Assembly (NCBI RefSeq): GCF_000300875.1
Contig: NZ_AMSG01000013.1
Location: 1 to 64,000, forward strand
Length of the DNA: 64,000 nt
Reading direction: 5' to 3'
Source: Galbibacter marinus
GTDB lineage: Bacteria; Bacteroidota; Bacteroidia; Flavobacteriales; Flavobacteriaceae
Shown: in pieces, positions 24,706 through 32,517 of the stretch
Position numbering within the stretch: position 1 is the stretch's first letter
Layout of the letters: the number at the start of each line of letters is the position of its first letter
The notes under the pieces: model-generated
The model's database searches: none
Told to the model about the DNA's origin: nothing
What the model saw: only the letters and a program-made list of their open reading frames with translations
Program-made: the position numbers and the translations under genes

Positions 24706-25759
24706 AATCACATTAGCGCTTTGGTGTATTCCACTAGTCACCACAGCAAATATTGATCCAAAATTACATGGTAAATTCACCAAAGAAAAAACCATTAAAA
24801 AACAGTTCAATGTTAGCTCAGATGCCCTGCTAAAATTAGAAAACAGCTATGGTAACCTGCATATTACATCATGGGATCAAAATAGCACCACTATTGAGGT
24901 GCATATTCAAACCAGTTGCGATAATGAAAAGAAGGCCCAACAAAGGCTCGATCAAATAACTGTGGATTTCCAGGCCACTAACGCTATGGTCTCAGCTGAG
25001 ACAATATTTGGTAACAACAGATGGGGATGGAATGATAACAATGTAAGTATTCAAGTAAATTACACGGTAAAAGTCCCGGTTAACAACAAACTCGATTTAA
25101 GTAATGATTACGGTTCAATCTACTTAAACCAAATAAACGGAAGCACAGAGATTCAATGTGATTACGGAAGCATGAAAATAGGTAAACTCAATTCCACTTC
25201 AAACGATATTTCCTTTGATTACACCTCTGATGCAACTTTCGATTTTATCAATCGTGCCACCATTAACGCTGACTATTCTAATTTCACTATTCAAGATGCA
25301 AAACAAATCGAATTGGAAGCTGATTATAGTAATTCAAGCATCAAAAACGTTGAAATGATTGACTTCTCCTGTGAGTATGGTGAAATCAATATTGAAAAGG
25401 CAGGTAAAATCATCGGAGAGGGCGATTATCTAACCACGAAAATAGGTCATGTTGAAGAAGCTGTGAACATCGAAGGTGATTACGGCGATATCAAAATAAC
25501 AGAAATGACACCAAAGGCAAAAGACCTAACCATCAAAGGGGAGTACACCAATGTTGAAATCGGTTATAACCCTAGTTATCATTTTGATATTACAGCTGAA
25601 TTAGAATACACAAAATTCAAGCATGATAACAATATTCAATTTAATATTAAAAGAGAAAAATCTACTGAAAGCTACTATCAAGGCCACCATGGTAGTAAAG
25701 GGAAGAATTCAGTCCAAATCGATATTGAATTTGGCGGATTAAAAATGATTCGTCGATAA
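24686..25759 (+). CDS. Exported DUF4097-type repetitive beta protein
   Basis: 357 residues with a signal peptide (about 1-20, ITLALWCIPLVTTANI) and a long beta-helix-like body. Repeated short strands end in Tyr-Gly or Asp-Tyr pairs: NSYGNLHI, NDYGSIYL, CDYGSMKI, ADYSNFTI, EADYSNSSI, CEYGEINI, EGDYGDIKI, about every 20-25 residues from 50 to 300. The family is typical downstream of ECF sigma/anti-sigma pairs in Bacteroidota; function unknown. It overlaps the anti-sigma gene by 20 bp. ATG start. Confidence 0.8.
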   Translation: MKNKLFKITLALWCIPLVTTANIDPKLHGKFTKEKTIKKQFNVSSDALLKLENSYGNLHITSWDQNSTTIEVHIQTSCDNEKKAQQRLDQITVDFQATNAMVSAETIFGNNRWGWNDNNVSIQVNYTVKVPVNNKLDLSNDYGSIYLNQINGSTEIQCDYGSMKIGKLNSTSNDISFDYTSDATFDFINRATINADYSNFTIQDAKQIELEADYSNSSIKNVEMIDFSCEYGEINIEKAGKIIGEGDYLTTKIGHVEEAVNIEGDYGDIKITEMTPKAKDLTIKGEYTNVEIGYNPSYHFDITAELEYTKFKHDNNIQFNIKREKSTESYYQGHHGSKGKNSVQIDIEFGGLKMIRR

Positions 25760-25789
25760 ATCATGTAATCAACAAAAAATAAAACACAA

Positions 25790-26518
25790 ATGAAAAAAAT
25801 CATCTTACTTAGCTTTGTATTTCTTGTATCTCAATGGTCCACTGCTCAATGGTTTGGACAAAACACCATTAAGGGTAACGGGAATGTGATTAAAGAAAAC
25901 AGAAAAACGGCAGATTATGACCACATCAAAATGTTAGGATTTTTCGATGTCGAGCTCATCAGCGGCGAAGAAGGTTCCATTATAGTCACCGGAGAGGAAA
26001 ACCTCATAACTCATATCGTTACAACGGTAAAAGGAAATACCCTGACTATAGAAGTTGAAAGTGGTTACAACTTAAAACCAAGTAAACGAACTGGCATCCT
26101 TGTTAGGGTTCCTTTTGAGACCATAAACGAGGTCACTCTTACTGGATCAGGGAATGTCTATACCAAGGATGTTATCACAAGTGACAACCTTAAAACAACA
26201 CTTACAGGATCTGGGGATATCACCCTTAATCTCGAGGTCCAAAACCTAGAAACATTGGTCGTTGGATCAGGAGATGTCGAACTTTACGGAAATGCTCAAA
26301 AAGTATCCTATAAACTAACAGGTTCGGGTGATATCGAAGCGTTCAACTTAAAAGCGGAAGATGCTCAGGCAACCATTACAGGATCAGGTGATATAGACCT
26401 AAATTGTCAAAGTACTTTAAAGGTTAGAATAGCTGGTTCAGGTGATGTTACCTATACTGGTAACCCATCAAAAGAGGATAGCAAAATTTCAGGATCAGGC
26501 GAGGTTTCACGAGAATAA
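25790..26518 (+). CDS. GIN-domain (DUF2807) exported protein
   Basis: 242 residues; signal peptide about 1-19 (ILLSFVFLVSQWSTAQ). The body is a DUF2807/GIN domain, a parallel beta-helix-like fold. It carries seven copies of a G-S-G-(D/E/N) turn (LTGSGNVYT, LTGSGDITL, VVGSGDVEL, LTGSGDIEA, ITGSGDIDL, IAGSGDVTY, ISGSGEVSR) from about 120 to the C-terminus. The protein stops straight after the last repeat. Fourth gene of the ECF operon, 30 bases after DUF4097; probably envelope-located. Function unknown, perhaps a target or sensor of the sigma system. Confidence 0.85.
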   Translation: MKKIILLSFVFLVSQWSTAQWFGQNTIKGNGNVIKENRKTADYDHIKMLGFFDVELISGEEGSIIVTGEENLITHIVTTVKGNTLTIEVESGYNLKPSKRTGILVRVPFETINEVTLTGSGNVYTKDVITSDNLKTTLTGSGDITLNLEVQNLETLVVGSGDVELYGNAQKVSYKLTGSGDIEAFNLKAEDAQATITGSGDIDLNCQSTLKVRIAGSGDVTYTGNPSKEDSKISGSGEVSRE

Positions 26519-26541
26519 AAAATCATCAAAAAGCGAACGTG

Positions 26542-26579
26542 AAACACCCCTAGTAAGCATGAGTTTACTAGGGGTGTTT
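26542..26579. terminator. Bidirectional terminator between the ECF operon and trxB
   Basis: Perfect 15-bp arms AAACACCCCTAGTAA and TTACTAGGGGTGTTT with an 8-base loop (GCATGAGT), then TTTTATTATTTTTAAAT on the plus side; A-rich flank on the other side serves the converging trxB. Confidence 0.95.
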
Positions 26580-26613
26580 TTATTATTTTTAAATACAAAA
26601 AGGGGTAAGAAAC

Positions 26614-27582
26614 TTAGGCCTCAACCTCTTCTTTGCTTTCAACAGCAGCTAAATAACGCTCTGCATCTAATGCAGCCATACAACCAGTCCCAGCCGCCGT
26701 AATAGCTTGTCTGTATTCTTTATCTTGAACGTCACCACTAGCAAATACCCCAGGTATGTTGGTCTTGGTAGATTTACCATTTGTAATGATATACCCAGTT
26801 TCATCCATATCCAGTTGACCTTTAAATATATCAGTATTTGGCTTATGACCAATAGCTATAAATAAACCAGTCACTTGGATCTGTTCTTTATCTCCTGTTT
26901 GATTATTCACCAAACGAAGTCCTTCAACTACCTGATCCCCTATCACCTCTTCGATTTCAGTGAAATATTTCACCTCTAAATTAGCCGTGTTGTTAACTCG
27001 GTGTTGCATGGCTTTAGAAGCTCGCATTTCACCTTTACGCACCAATAGTGTTACTTTACTACAAATGTTAGCCAAATAAGTGGCTTCCTCCGCAGCGGTA
27101 TCCCCTCCTCCTACAATAGCGACATCTTGTCCCTTGAAGAAAAAACCATCACACACAGCACAGGCAGATACTCCACCTCCTCTTAGACGTTGCTCACTAG
27201 GCAGCCCTAAGTATTTCGCCGTAGCTCCAGTTGCAATGATAATAGACTCAGCTTCTAATGTAGATCCATTGTCAATTTCCACCTTATGGATTCCGCCATG
27301 AGCCTTACTAAGATCCACAGATGTGACCATTCCTATACGTACTTCAGTACCAAAGCGTTCAGCTTGTTGTTGAAGTTGAATCATCATGGTAGGTCCATCG
27401 ATTCCTTCTGGATACCCAGGGAAATTATCAACCTCAGTTGTGGTGGTCAACTGTCCACCTGGTTCCATACCTGTATACATTATTGGTTTCATATCAGCTC
27501 TTGCCGCATAAATGGCAGCGGTATACCCTGCAGGACCAGACCCAATAATCAAACATTTAATTCTTTCTACTGTATCAGCCAT
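26614..27582 (-). CDS. trxB: Thioredoxin-disulfide reductase
   Basis: Low-molecular-weight NADPH thioredoxin reductase. FAD motif IIGSGPAGYTAAIYAAR (about 12-28); redox-active CAVC in GVSACAVCDGFFFKGQ (about 134-149); NADPH motif AIVGGGDTAAEEA (about 153-165); C-terminal FAD motif GVFASGDVQD (about 278-287) and RQAITAAGTGCMAALDAE. The 322 residues are full length. Single gene with a consensus promoter element just upstream. Maintains reduced thioredoxin; in this organism it works alongside bacillithiol (see bshA). Confidence 0.97.
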   Translation of the reverse strand: MADTVERIKCLIIGSGPAGYTAAIYAARADMKPIMYTGMEPGGQLTTTTEVDNFPGYPEGIDGPTMMIQLQQQAERFGTEVRIGMVTSVDLSKAHGGIHKVEIDNGSTLEAESIIIATGATAKYLGLPSEQRLRGGGVSACAVCDGFFFKGQDVAIVGGGDTAAEEATYLANICSKVTLLVRKGEMRASKAMQHRVNNTANLEVKYFTEIEEVIGDQVVEGLRLVNNQTGDKEQIQVTGLFIAIGHKPNTDIFKGQLDMDETGYIITNGKSTKTNIPGVFASGDVQDKEYRQAITAAGTGCMAALDAERYLAAVESKEEVEA

Positions 27583-27610
27583 AACTTTAATTTCTATTAA
27601 TTCTCTATAG

Positions 27611-27618
27611 CAAAAGTA
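27611..27618 (-). promoter_or_regulatory. TANNTTTG promoter element of trxB
   Basis: TACTTTTG on the minus strand, 28 bases upstream of the trxB ATG. Exact match to the Bacteroidota -7 consensus; -33 not clear. Confidence 0.5.
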
Positions 27619-27791
27619 GCTATTTTGCCAAAAAGCTTACATCTAATTAATGAAAACATTTTATAAGCCAATAGAAAGTATTGATACCCCTAAATTTAAT
27701 TTTAAAATATTACTACAATATGCTGTAACCTAAACAATTATTCGTAAATTAACATAGGTTTATTTGTTAATATATCAAAACATATGCTGTT

Positions 27792-28235
27792 ATGAGAAAA
27801 ATAATTTATCCAATCGTTATTGTGTTCGGATTGATTTTACTTTCAGCAATTCCGATTAACAACACACATGAAAGTTCCATTCAAGGGGTTTGGGAACTCG
27901 TCGACCGCTATACCTATGATGGTAATCAGATCACTGATACAATTGAAAACACCAACGGCTATCGGCAAATAAAAATGTATAGCAATGACAAGGTCATGTG
28001 GACTAGATTTGTTCCACTAGACTCTGTAGAATGGTTTGGTTATGGATCATATTATACCAAGGATAGTTCACTTGTTGAAACTTTGGAATACGGATCTAAT
28101 TCTATGATGAAAATTATAGACACCATGAGAAAGTTCAAATTTAAACTGATGATAGATCATAACACCTATAGTCAGATTACTTTGGACAACGATGGTAATC
28201 CTATGTTTTCAGAAAACTACAGAAGGTTGGAGTAA
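27792..28235 (+). CDS. Exported lipocalin-like protein of unknown function
   Basis: 147 residues with an N-terminal hydrophobic signal (about 3-20, IIYPIVIVFGLILLSAIP). The mature part SSIQGVWELVDRYTYDGNQ opens like the lipocalin-like (DUF4488-type) proteins of Bacteroidota: GxW near the start, strands through YRQIKMYSNDKVMWTRF, and a final GNPMFSENYRRLE. No lipobox. It is alone on the plus strand and ends 7 bases before the converging galT stop, over a small CCACTAT/ATAGTGG hairpin (28240-28261). Confidence 0.65.
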   Translation: MRKIIYPIVIVFGLILLSAIPINNTHESSIQGVWELVDRYTYDGNQITDTIENTNGYRQIKMYSNDKVMWTRFVPLDSVEWFGYGSYYTKDSSLVETLEYGSNSMMKIIDTMRKFKFKLMIDHNTYSQITLDNDGNPMFSENYRRLE

Positions 28236-28242
28236 ATCACCA

Positions 28243-29274
28243 CTATCGCAAGCTATAGTGGACTCTTGACAACTTTCTTAGATTTTCAGCTGCAGCCTCT
28301 GCAGTAATATCTCGTTGTGGGTTAGCGAACATTTCATACCCTACCATAAACTTTTTAACCTCTGCTGATCGAAGAAGTGGCGGATAAAAAGACATATGAA
28401 AATGCCATTCATCATGAGAACCACCATCAGTTGGTCGTTGATGAATACCTGAGGAATATGGAAAGGAGGTCTCAAAGAGATTGTCATACAGGGTCGTAAG
28501 TTCTTTGATAATAGCTGCAAAGGCGATTTCTTCCTCTACATTTAACTGACTGATATCCTGATAGTGTTTTCTTGGAACAATCATTGCCTCATAAGGCCAT
28601 ACAGCCCAGTAAGGTACCAAAGCCACAAAGTGATCATTTGAAAGCAAAATACGCTCATCCAATTCAAGTTCTTGTTCTAGGTAATCCTTAAGAAGACTCT
28701 TAGAGTGTGTACTCCAGTAGTTGCGCTGACTAGTTTGTTTTTTCAATACCTCCTCAGGAATCGAAGATTGTGACCAAATTTGACCATGTGGATGTGGATT
28801 ACTACATCCCATGATAGCTCCTTTGTTTTCAAAAATCTGTACATAATTAATCCCCTCTTTTGCACCAAGTTCCAAAAACTCCTTCTTCCAAAGCTGTACA
28901 ACTTGGGTAATTTGTTCAACGCTCATAAGAGGAAGTGTTAGCCCGTGGTTGGGTGAGAAACAAATCACCTTACAAATTCCACTTTCCGTTTGACCTTGTA
29001 ACAATCCATTTTGATATTTTTCTACAGGCAGTTCAGGCATTAAAGCGGCAAAATCGTTGGTAAAACTATAAGTACCGTTATAATCAGGATTTGTATCTCC
29101 ACTTGCTCTTGTATTAGTTGGACATAAATAACATGTTTCATCATAGGTCTTATTCTCCAGGGTACTTTTAACATCCTTCTTCCCTTGCCATGGTCGCTTT
29201 GTTCTATGTGGTGAAACAAGTACCCATTCTCCAGTTAATATATTAAAGCGTCTATGTGGTTTATCGTTTAACAT
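28243..29274 (-). CDS. galT: Galactose-1-phosphate uridylyltransferase
   Basis: Leloir-pathway enzyme exchanging UMP between UDP-glucose and galactose-1-phosphate. Histidine-triad fold with zinc and catalytic sites: N-terminal RRFNILTGEWVLVSPHRTKRPWQG (8-31), zinc Cys pair CYLCP (about 48-52), and the catalytic motif GCSNPHPHGQIWS (about 156-168) with the nucleophilic His before Gln. The C-terminal half carries HQRPTDGGSHDEWHFHMSFYPPLLR. 343 residues, full length. It follows galK by 24 bases in one operon; no epimerase or mutarotase gene is beside it. Confidence 0.96.
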   Translation of the reverse strand: MLNDKPHRRFNILTGEWVLVSPHRTKRPWQGKKDVKSTLENKTYDETCYLCPTNTRASGDTNPDYNGTYSFTNDFAALMPELPVEKYQNGLLQGQTESGICKVICFSPNHGLTLPLMSVEQITQVVQLWKKEFLELGAKEGINYVQIFENKGAIMGCSNPHPHGQIWSQSSIPEEVLKKQTSQRNYWSTHSKSLLKDYLEQELELDERILLSNDHFVALVPYWAVWPYEAMIVPRKHYQDISQLNVEEEIAFAAIIKELTTLYDNLFETSFPYSSGIHQRPTDGGSHDEWHFHMSFYPPLLRSAEVKKFMVGYEMFANPQRDITAEAAAENLRKLSRVHYSLR

Positions 29275-29298
29275 GATAATGATTTTTGAAATTTTCTT

Positions 29299-30468
29299 TT
29301 ACTTAATTACTTCTACCGCGTCACTAATGCTCACTTCAATTGGTGTCAAGTCAATACCGAATTGCTTTCTATATGCTATTGAAATCCTTTCGATGTATGA
29401 AGAAATCTCGTCTTTGTGTACAACATTAATGGTGCAACCTCCAAATCCACCTCCCATCATTCTAGCTCCTAAAACACCTTTTTGTGTCTTGGCATAATCA
29501 ACCATAAAATCCAATTCCTCACAACTTACCTCATAGTTATTACGTAACCCGTGATGAGACTCAAATAATAACCTTCCAAATTCTTCAAAAAATCCTTTTT
29601 CAAGTGCTTCTGCAGCCAACTGGGTACGTCTATTTTCTTGGATCACATATGCTGCACGATCGAACATAGTGGGGGTTAAATCTTCTTTAAAAGACTTCAA
29701 CACATCTTCTGGTACATCGACCAAATAGTGGTAATTGGGATGGTCCTTTTCAATAATGGCAAGTGCAGCTTCACAATCCGCTCTTCTATTATTATATTCA
29801 CTACTGGCTAGATTATGCGAAACATTAGAATTTAAAAGTACTAAATGGTAAGGCTCTAGATCTGCTTGAATCATTCGGTACTCTAAATTTTGGCAGTTTA
29901 ACAATATCAGCCTGTCCTTTTGACCTCTTACCACGGTGAACTGATCCATGATTCCACATTTGGTTCCTACATAGTTGTGTTCAGCATCTCTGGAAAGATG
30001 AATAATCTCATCTTTAGTAAGTCCAATTGCAAACAAGTTGTTTAAACCTGTGGCTATTCCACATTCTAAAGCGGCAGAGGAACTTAATCCTGAGCCCATT
30101 GGAAGTTCACTCTCTACAATACAGTCAAACCCGTGGATAGATCCTGGGTAAATTTGATCAATGTAATGAATTACGCCTAAAATATAATTTTCCCACTCCA
30201 CATTGCTTATACCAACATCATCAATTGAGAATGAAAATCCATTATCAAAATTTTTAGACCATACATTACACTTCCTGGTATTATTTCTTTTTAGATAGAG
30301 TTTAATCTTCTTATCGATAGCTGCAGGGAGCACATGTCCCCCATTATAATCGATGTGTTCTCCTATTAAATTAATTCTTCCAGGTGATTCAACAATCAAT
30401 TCGTGCACAAAATTCTCTAAATTAAGGGCTATTGTTTGTCTATTTTCAGATTGAGTCGTATTTTTCAA
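29299..30468 (-). CDS. galK: Galactokinase
   Basis: GHMP kinase phosphorylating alpha-galactose with ATP. Family motifs are all present: the galactokinase signature PGRINLIGEHIDYNGG, the ATP-binding PMGSGLSSSAALE and the C-terminal MMGGGFGGCTI. Start choice: the only ATG in frame (30516) lies upstream of the promoter element TATATTTG (30499-30492). TTG at 30468 gives a 389-residue protein with PGRINLIGEH at residues 29-38, close to its place in E. coli GalK. I therefore use the TTG. First gene of galK-galT, divergent from a Nudix regulator with a palindromic operator between. Confidence 0.9.
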   Translation of the reverse strand: MKNTTQSENRQTIALNLENFVHELIVESPGRINLIGEHIDYNGGHVLPAAIDKKIKLYLKRNNTRKCNVWSKNFDNGFSFSIDDVGISNVEWENYILGVIHYIDQIYPGSIHGFDCIVESELPMGSGLSSSAALECGIATGLNNLFAIGLTKDEIIHLSRDAEHNYVGTKCGIMDQFTVVRGQKDRLILLNCQNLEYRMIQADLEPYHLVLLNSNVSHNLASSEYNNRRADCEAALAIIEKDHPNYHYLVDVPEDVLKSFKEDLTPTMFDRAAYVIQENRRTQLAAEALEKGFFEEFGRLLFESHHGLRNNYEVSCEELDFMVDYAKTQKGVLGARMMGGGFGGCTINVVHKDEISSYIERISIAYRKQFGIDLTPIEVSISDAVEVIK

Positions 30469-30491
30469 TTCAAATATGTATTTAACAAAAA

Positions 30492-30499
30492 CAAATATA
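30492..30499 (-). promoter_or_regulatory. TANNTTTG promoter element of galK-galT
   Basis: TATATTTG on the minus strand, 23 bases ahead of the TTG start at 30468. It touches the operator palindrome at 30499-30523, which would then cover the spacer region up to -33. Confidence 0.6.
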
Positions 30500-30523
30500 A
30501 TAAAAGTATAATTCACTTTTATT
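30499..30523. promoter_or_regulatory. Palindromic operator between galK and the Nudix regulator
   Basis: Perfect 9-bp arms AATAAAAGT and ACTTTTATT with a 7-bp spacer (25 bp in all). It lies upstream of both divergent genes, next to the galK -7 element and 18 bases before the regulator ATG. Likely the binding site of the NrtR-family regulator encoded at 30541. Confidence 0.7.
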
Positions 30524-30540
30524 GTTTTTTCAATTTATTT

Positions 30541-31245
30541 ATGATAAACAACCAAGAATCCTACTACACCGACGTTGATAAGATGCACGTAGCCACCGAT
30601 TGCATAGTATTTGGCTTTCATCAAGATGAACTAAAGTTACTGATTTTTAACAGAAGAGTTCAGCCACACAAAGGTGGTTGGTCACTCATCGGAAGCTTTG
30701 TAAAATTAAATGAAGATGTTGACCATGCGGCAAAAAGGGTACTACGCGATATCACTGGCCTTGACAATGTTTTTTTTGAGCAATCTAGGACATACGGTAA
30801 TGCAGAGCGTGATATGGGGGCTCGATGTGTTTCAGTAGCACAATTTGCTCTGATAAGAATAGACGAATATGATGAGGAGCTTACAGAGATGCGCGGTGCC
30901 TTTTGGTATCGCTTAGAAGAACTCCCTGAACTAGTATTGGATCACTATCAAATGGTCATTGACGCCTTAGATATCCTTAGAAGAAAGGCCAAACATCAGC
31001 CCATTGGATTTGAACTCCTACCGGAGAAGTTTACCATTCCCCAATTGCAAAGCTTATACGAGGCAATCTTTCAACGAAAATTAGATCCAGGAAATTTTAG
31101 AAAGAAAATATTGTCCTTTAAAATCTTAAATAGACTTAATGAAAAGGATAGAAGTTCGTCTAAACGTGGGGCTTTCTACTATACTTTTGATCATGACACT
31201 TATGAGAAATTGCTTAAATCTGGCTATAATTTTGATTTTTTATAG
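30541..31245 (+). CDS. NrtR-family (Nudix plus winged helix) sugar-responsive regulator
   Basis: Transcription regulator with a degenerate Nudix effector domain (about 15-150; TDCIVFGFHQDELKLLIFNRR, GGWSLIGSFVKLNEDVDHAAKRVL) and a C-terminal winged helix (about 155-234; LPEKFTIPQLQSLYEAIF, DPGNFRKKILSF, KRGAFYYTFD). The Nudix box (consensus GX5EX7REUXEEXGU) lacks most catalytic Glu residues (KLNEDVDHAAKRVLRDITGL), so it should bind rather than hydrolyse its ligand. Bacteroides AraR is of this family. Position opposite galK-galT predicts a galactose-pathway regulator. I use ATG 30541, since the open frame further upstream runs through the operator. Confidence 0.88.
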   Translation: MINNQESYYTDVDKMHVATDCIVFGFHQDELKLLIFNRRVQPHKGGWSLIGSFVKLNEDVDHAAKRVLRDITGLDNVFFEQSRTYGNAERDMGARCVSVAQFALIRIDEYDEELTEMRGAFWYRLEELPELVLDHYQMVIDALDILRRKAKHQPIGFELLPEKFTIPQLQSLYEAIFQRKLDPGNFRKKILSFKILNRLNEKDRSSSKRGAFYYTFDHDTYEKLLKSGYNFDFL

Positions 31246-31281
31246 AGCCATCCTTATCTCGAACAAACGGATAAAGAATCC

Positions 31282-32424
31282 CTACAGTTGTCCTTTTATT
31301 AATTTATTGTAAGCGATTTCATAGATTTCCTCATAAAGGGGAACTACATAATTGATATCAAATATACTGGCCTGATTTCGGGCTTGTTGTTTGAATTTCT
31401 CAAGTCGTTGATCATCACTTAGAATATGAAGTGCATTTGCTATCATATCATCCACATCACCAATGGGGCTTAAAAACCCACTTACACCATGTTTGTTAAC
31501 CTCAGGTATACCACCAGCATTACTAGAGATTACGGGCACTTCATTGACCATTGCCTCTAAAGCGGCCAATCCAAAACTTTCGGTCTCTGAAGGCAATAGA
31601 AAAAGATCAGAATAACATAATATTTTATCAACCTCATTACTGTTACCTAAAAACGCCACTTTATTCGCAATACCTAATTCCTGACATAAATCCTCAGCAG
31701 GTTCTTTTTCAGGCCCCTCACCTACCATAATCAATCTTGCGGGCATAACCTTTTGAATCCCGTGAAATATCTGTATCACATCATCTATACGCTTTACTTT
31801 CCTAAAATTGCTGATATGTGTAATGATGCGTTCATTATCTGCGGCCATAATACTACGTCCGCAATCGGCGTATTGTTTTTTATATTTAGTTAAATCAATA
31901 AAGTTTGGAATCACGTGAATATTATTCTCAATATCAAAAAGACGATTCGTATCGTCTTTTAAGTTTTTCGACACAGATGTCACTACATCGGATTTATTAA
32001 TACTGAAAGTAACTGCAGGCTTATAAAATGGATGATTTCCCACTAAAGTGATATCGGTTCCGTGCAAAGTCGTTACAATTGGAATGTGCACTCCTTGGGT
32101 CTTAAGCATCTCTTTAGCCATATAAGCTGCATAGGCATGTGGTATTGCATAATGAACATGTAGGATCTCTATTTTATAAAGTTTAACCATATCCACTAGC
32201 TTACTCGAGAGTGCGAGTTCATACGGCTGGTAGTGAAATAAAGGGTATTCAGGAACGTTTACCTCGTGAAAGTGAATTTTCCCACTCAAAAGCGCCAAAC
32301 GAACAGGCTGCTTGTAGGTTATAAAATGAATTTCATGACCTAGGTTTGCCAGTGCCATTCCAAGCTCTGTAGCCACTACTCCACTCCCACCAAAGGTGGG
32401 GTAACAAACGATTCCAATTCGCAT
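31282..32424 (-). CDS. bshA: Bacillithiol synthase subunit BshA (GlcNAc-malate glycosyltransferase)
   Basis: GT4-fold enzyme joining UDP-GlcNAc and L-malate, the first step of bacillithiol synthesis. N-terminal motif GIVCYPTFGGSGVVATELG (3-21) is characteristic, as is HFITYKQPVRL. The nucleotide half shows MVGEGPEKEPAED and the PSETESFGLAALEAMVNEVPV donor site. 380 residues, full length. Final gene of the long minus-strand run; converges on the Nudix regulator with a 36-base gap. Bacteroidota with BshA usually carry bshB/bshC elsewhere; neither is here. Confidence 0.95.
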   Translation of the reverse strand: MRIGIVCYPTFGGSGVVATELGMALANLGHEIHFITYKQPVRLALLSGKIHFHEVNVPEYPLFHYQPYELALSSKLVDMVKLYKIEILHVHYAIPHAYAAYMAKEMLKTQGVHIPIVTTLHGTDITLVGNHPFYKPAVTFSINKSDVVTSVSKNLKDDTNRLFDIENNIHVIPNFIDLTKYKKQYADCGRSIMAADNERIITHISNFRKVKRIDDVIQIFHGIQKVMPARLIMVGEGPEKEPAEDLCQELGIANKVAFLGNSNEVDKILCYSDLFLLPSETESFGLAALEAMVNEVPVISSNAGGIPEVNKHGVSGFLSPIGDVDDMIANALHILSDDQRLEKFKQQARNQASIFDINYVVPLYEEIYEIAYNKLIKGQL

Positions 32425-32517
32425 AACTATGTTTTTTAATCAAAATATTGCCTTTTGAGTCGAAACAACTTTCAATACATAACAAGATTTTTTTAGACAA
32501 GGGTTCAGAAAACGCTC

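Noticed and set aside
30469-30516. N-terminal extension of galactokinase to ATG 30516
   Set aside because: The extension (NYTFIIFVFVKYIFE) is hydrophobic and unlike galactokinases, and it lies upstream of the promoter element TATATTTG.
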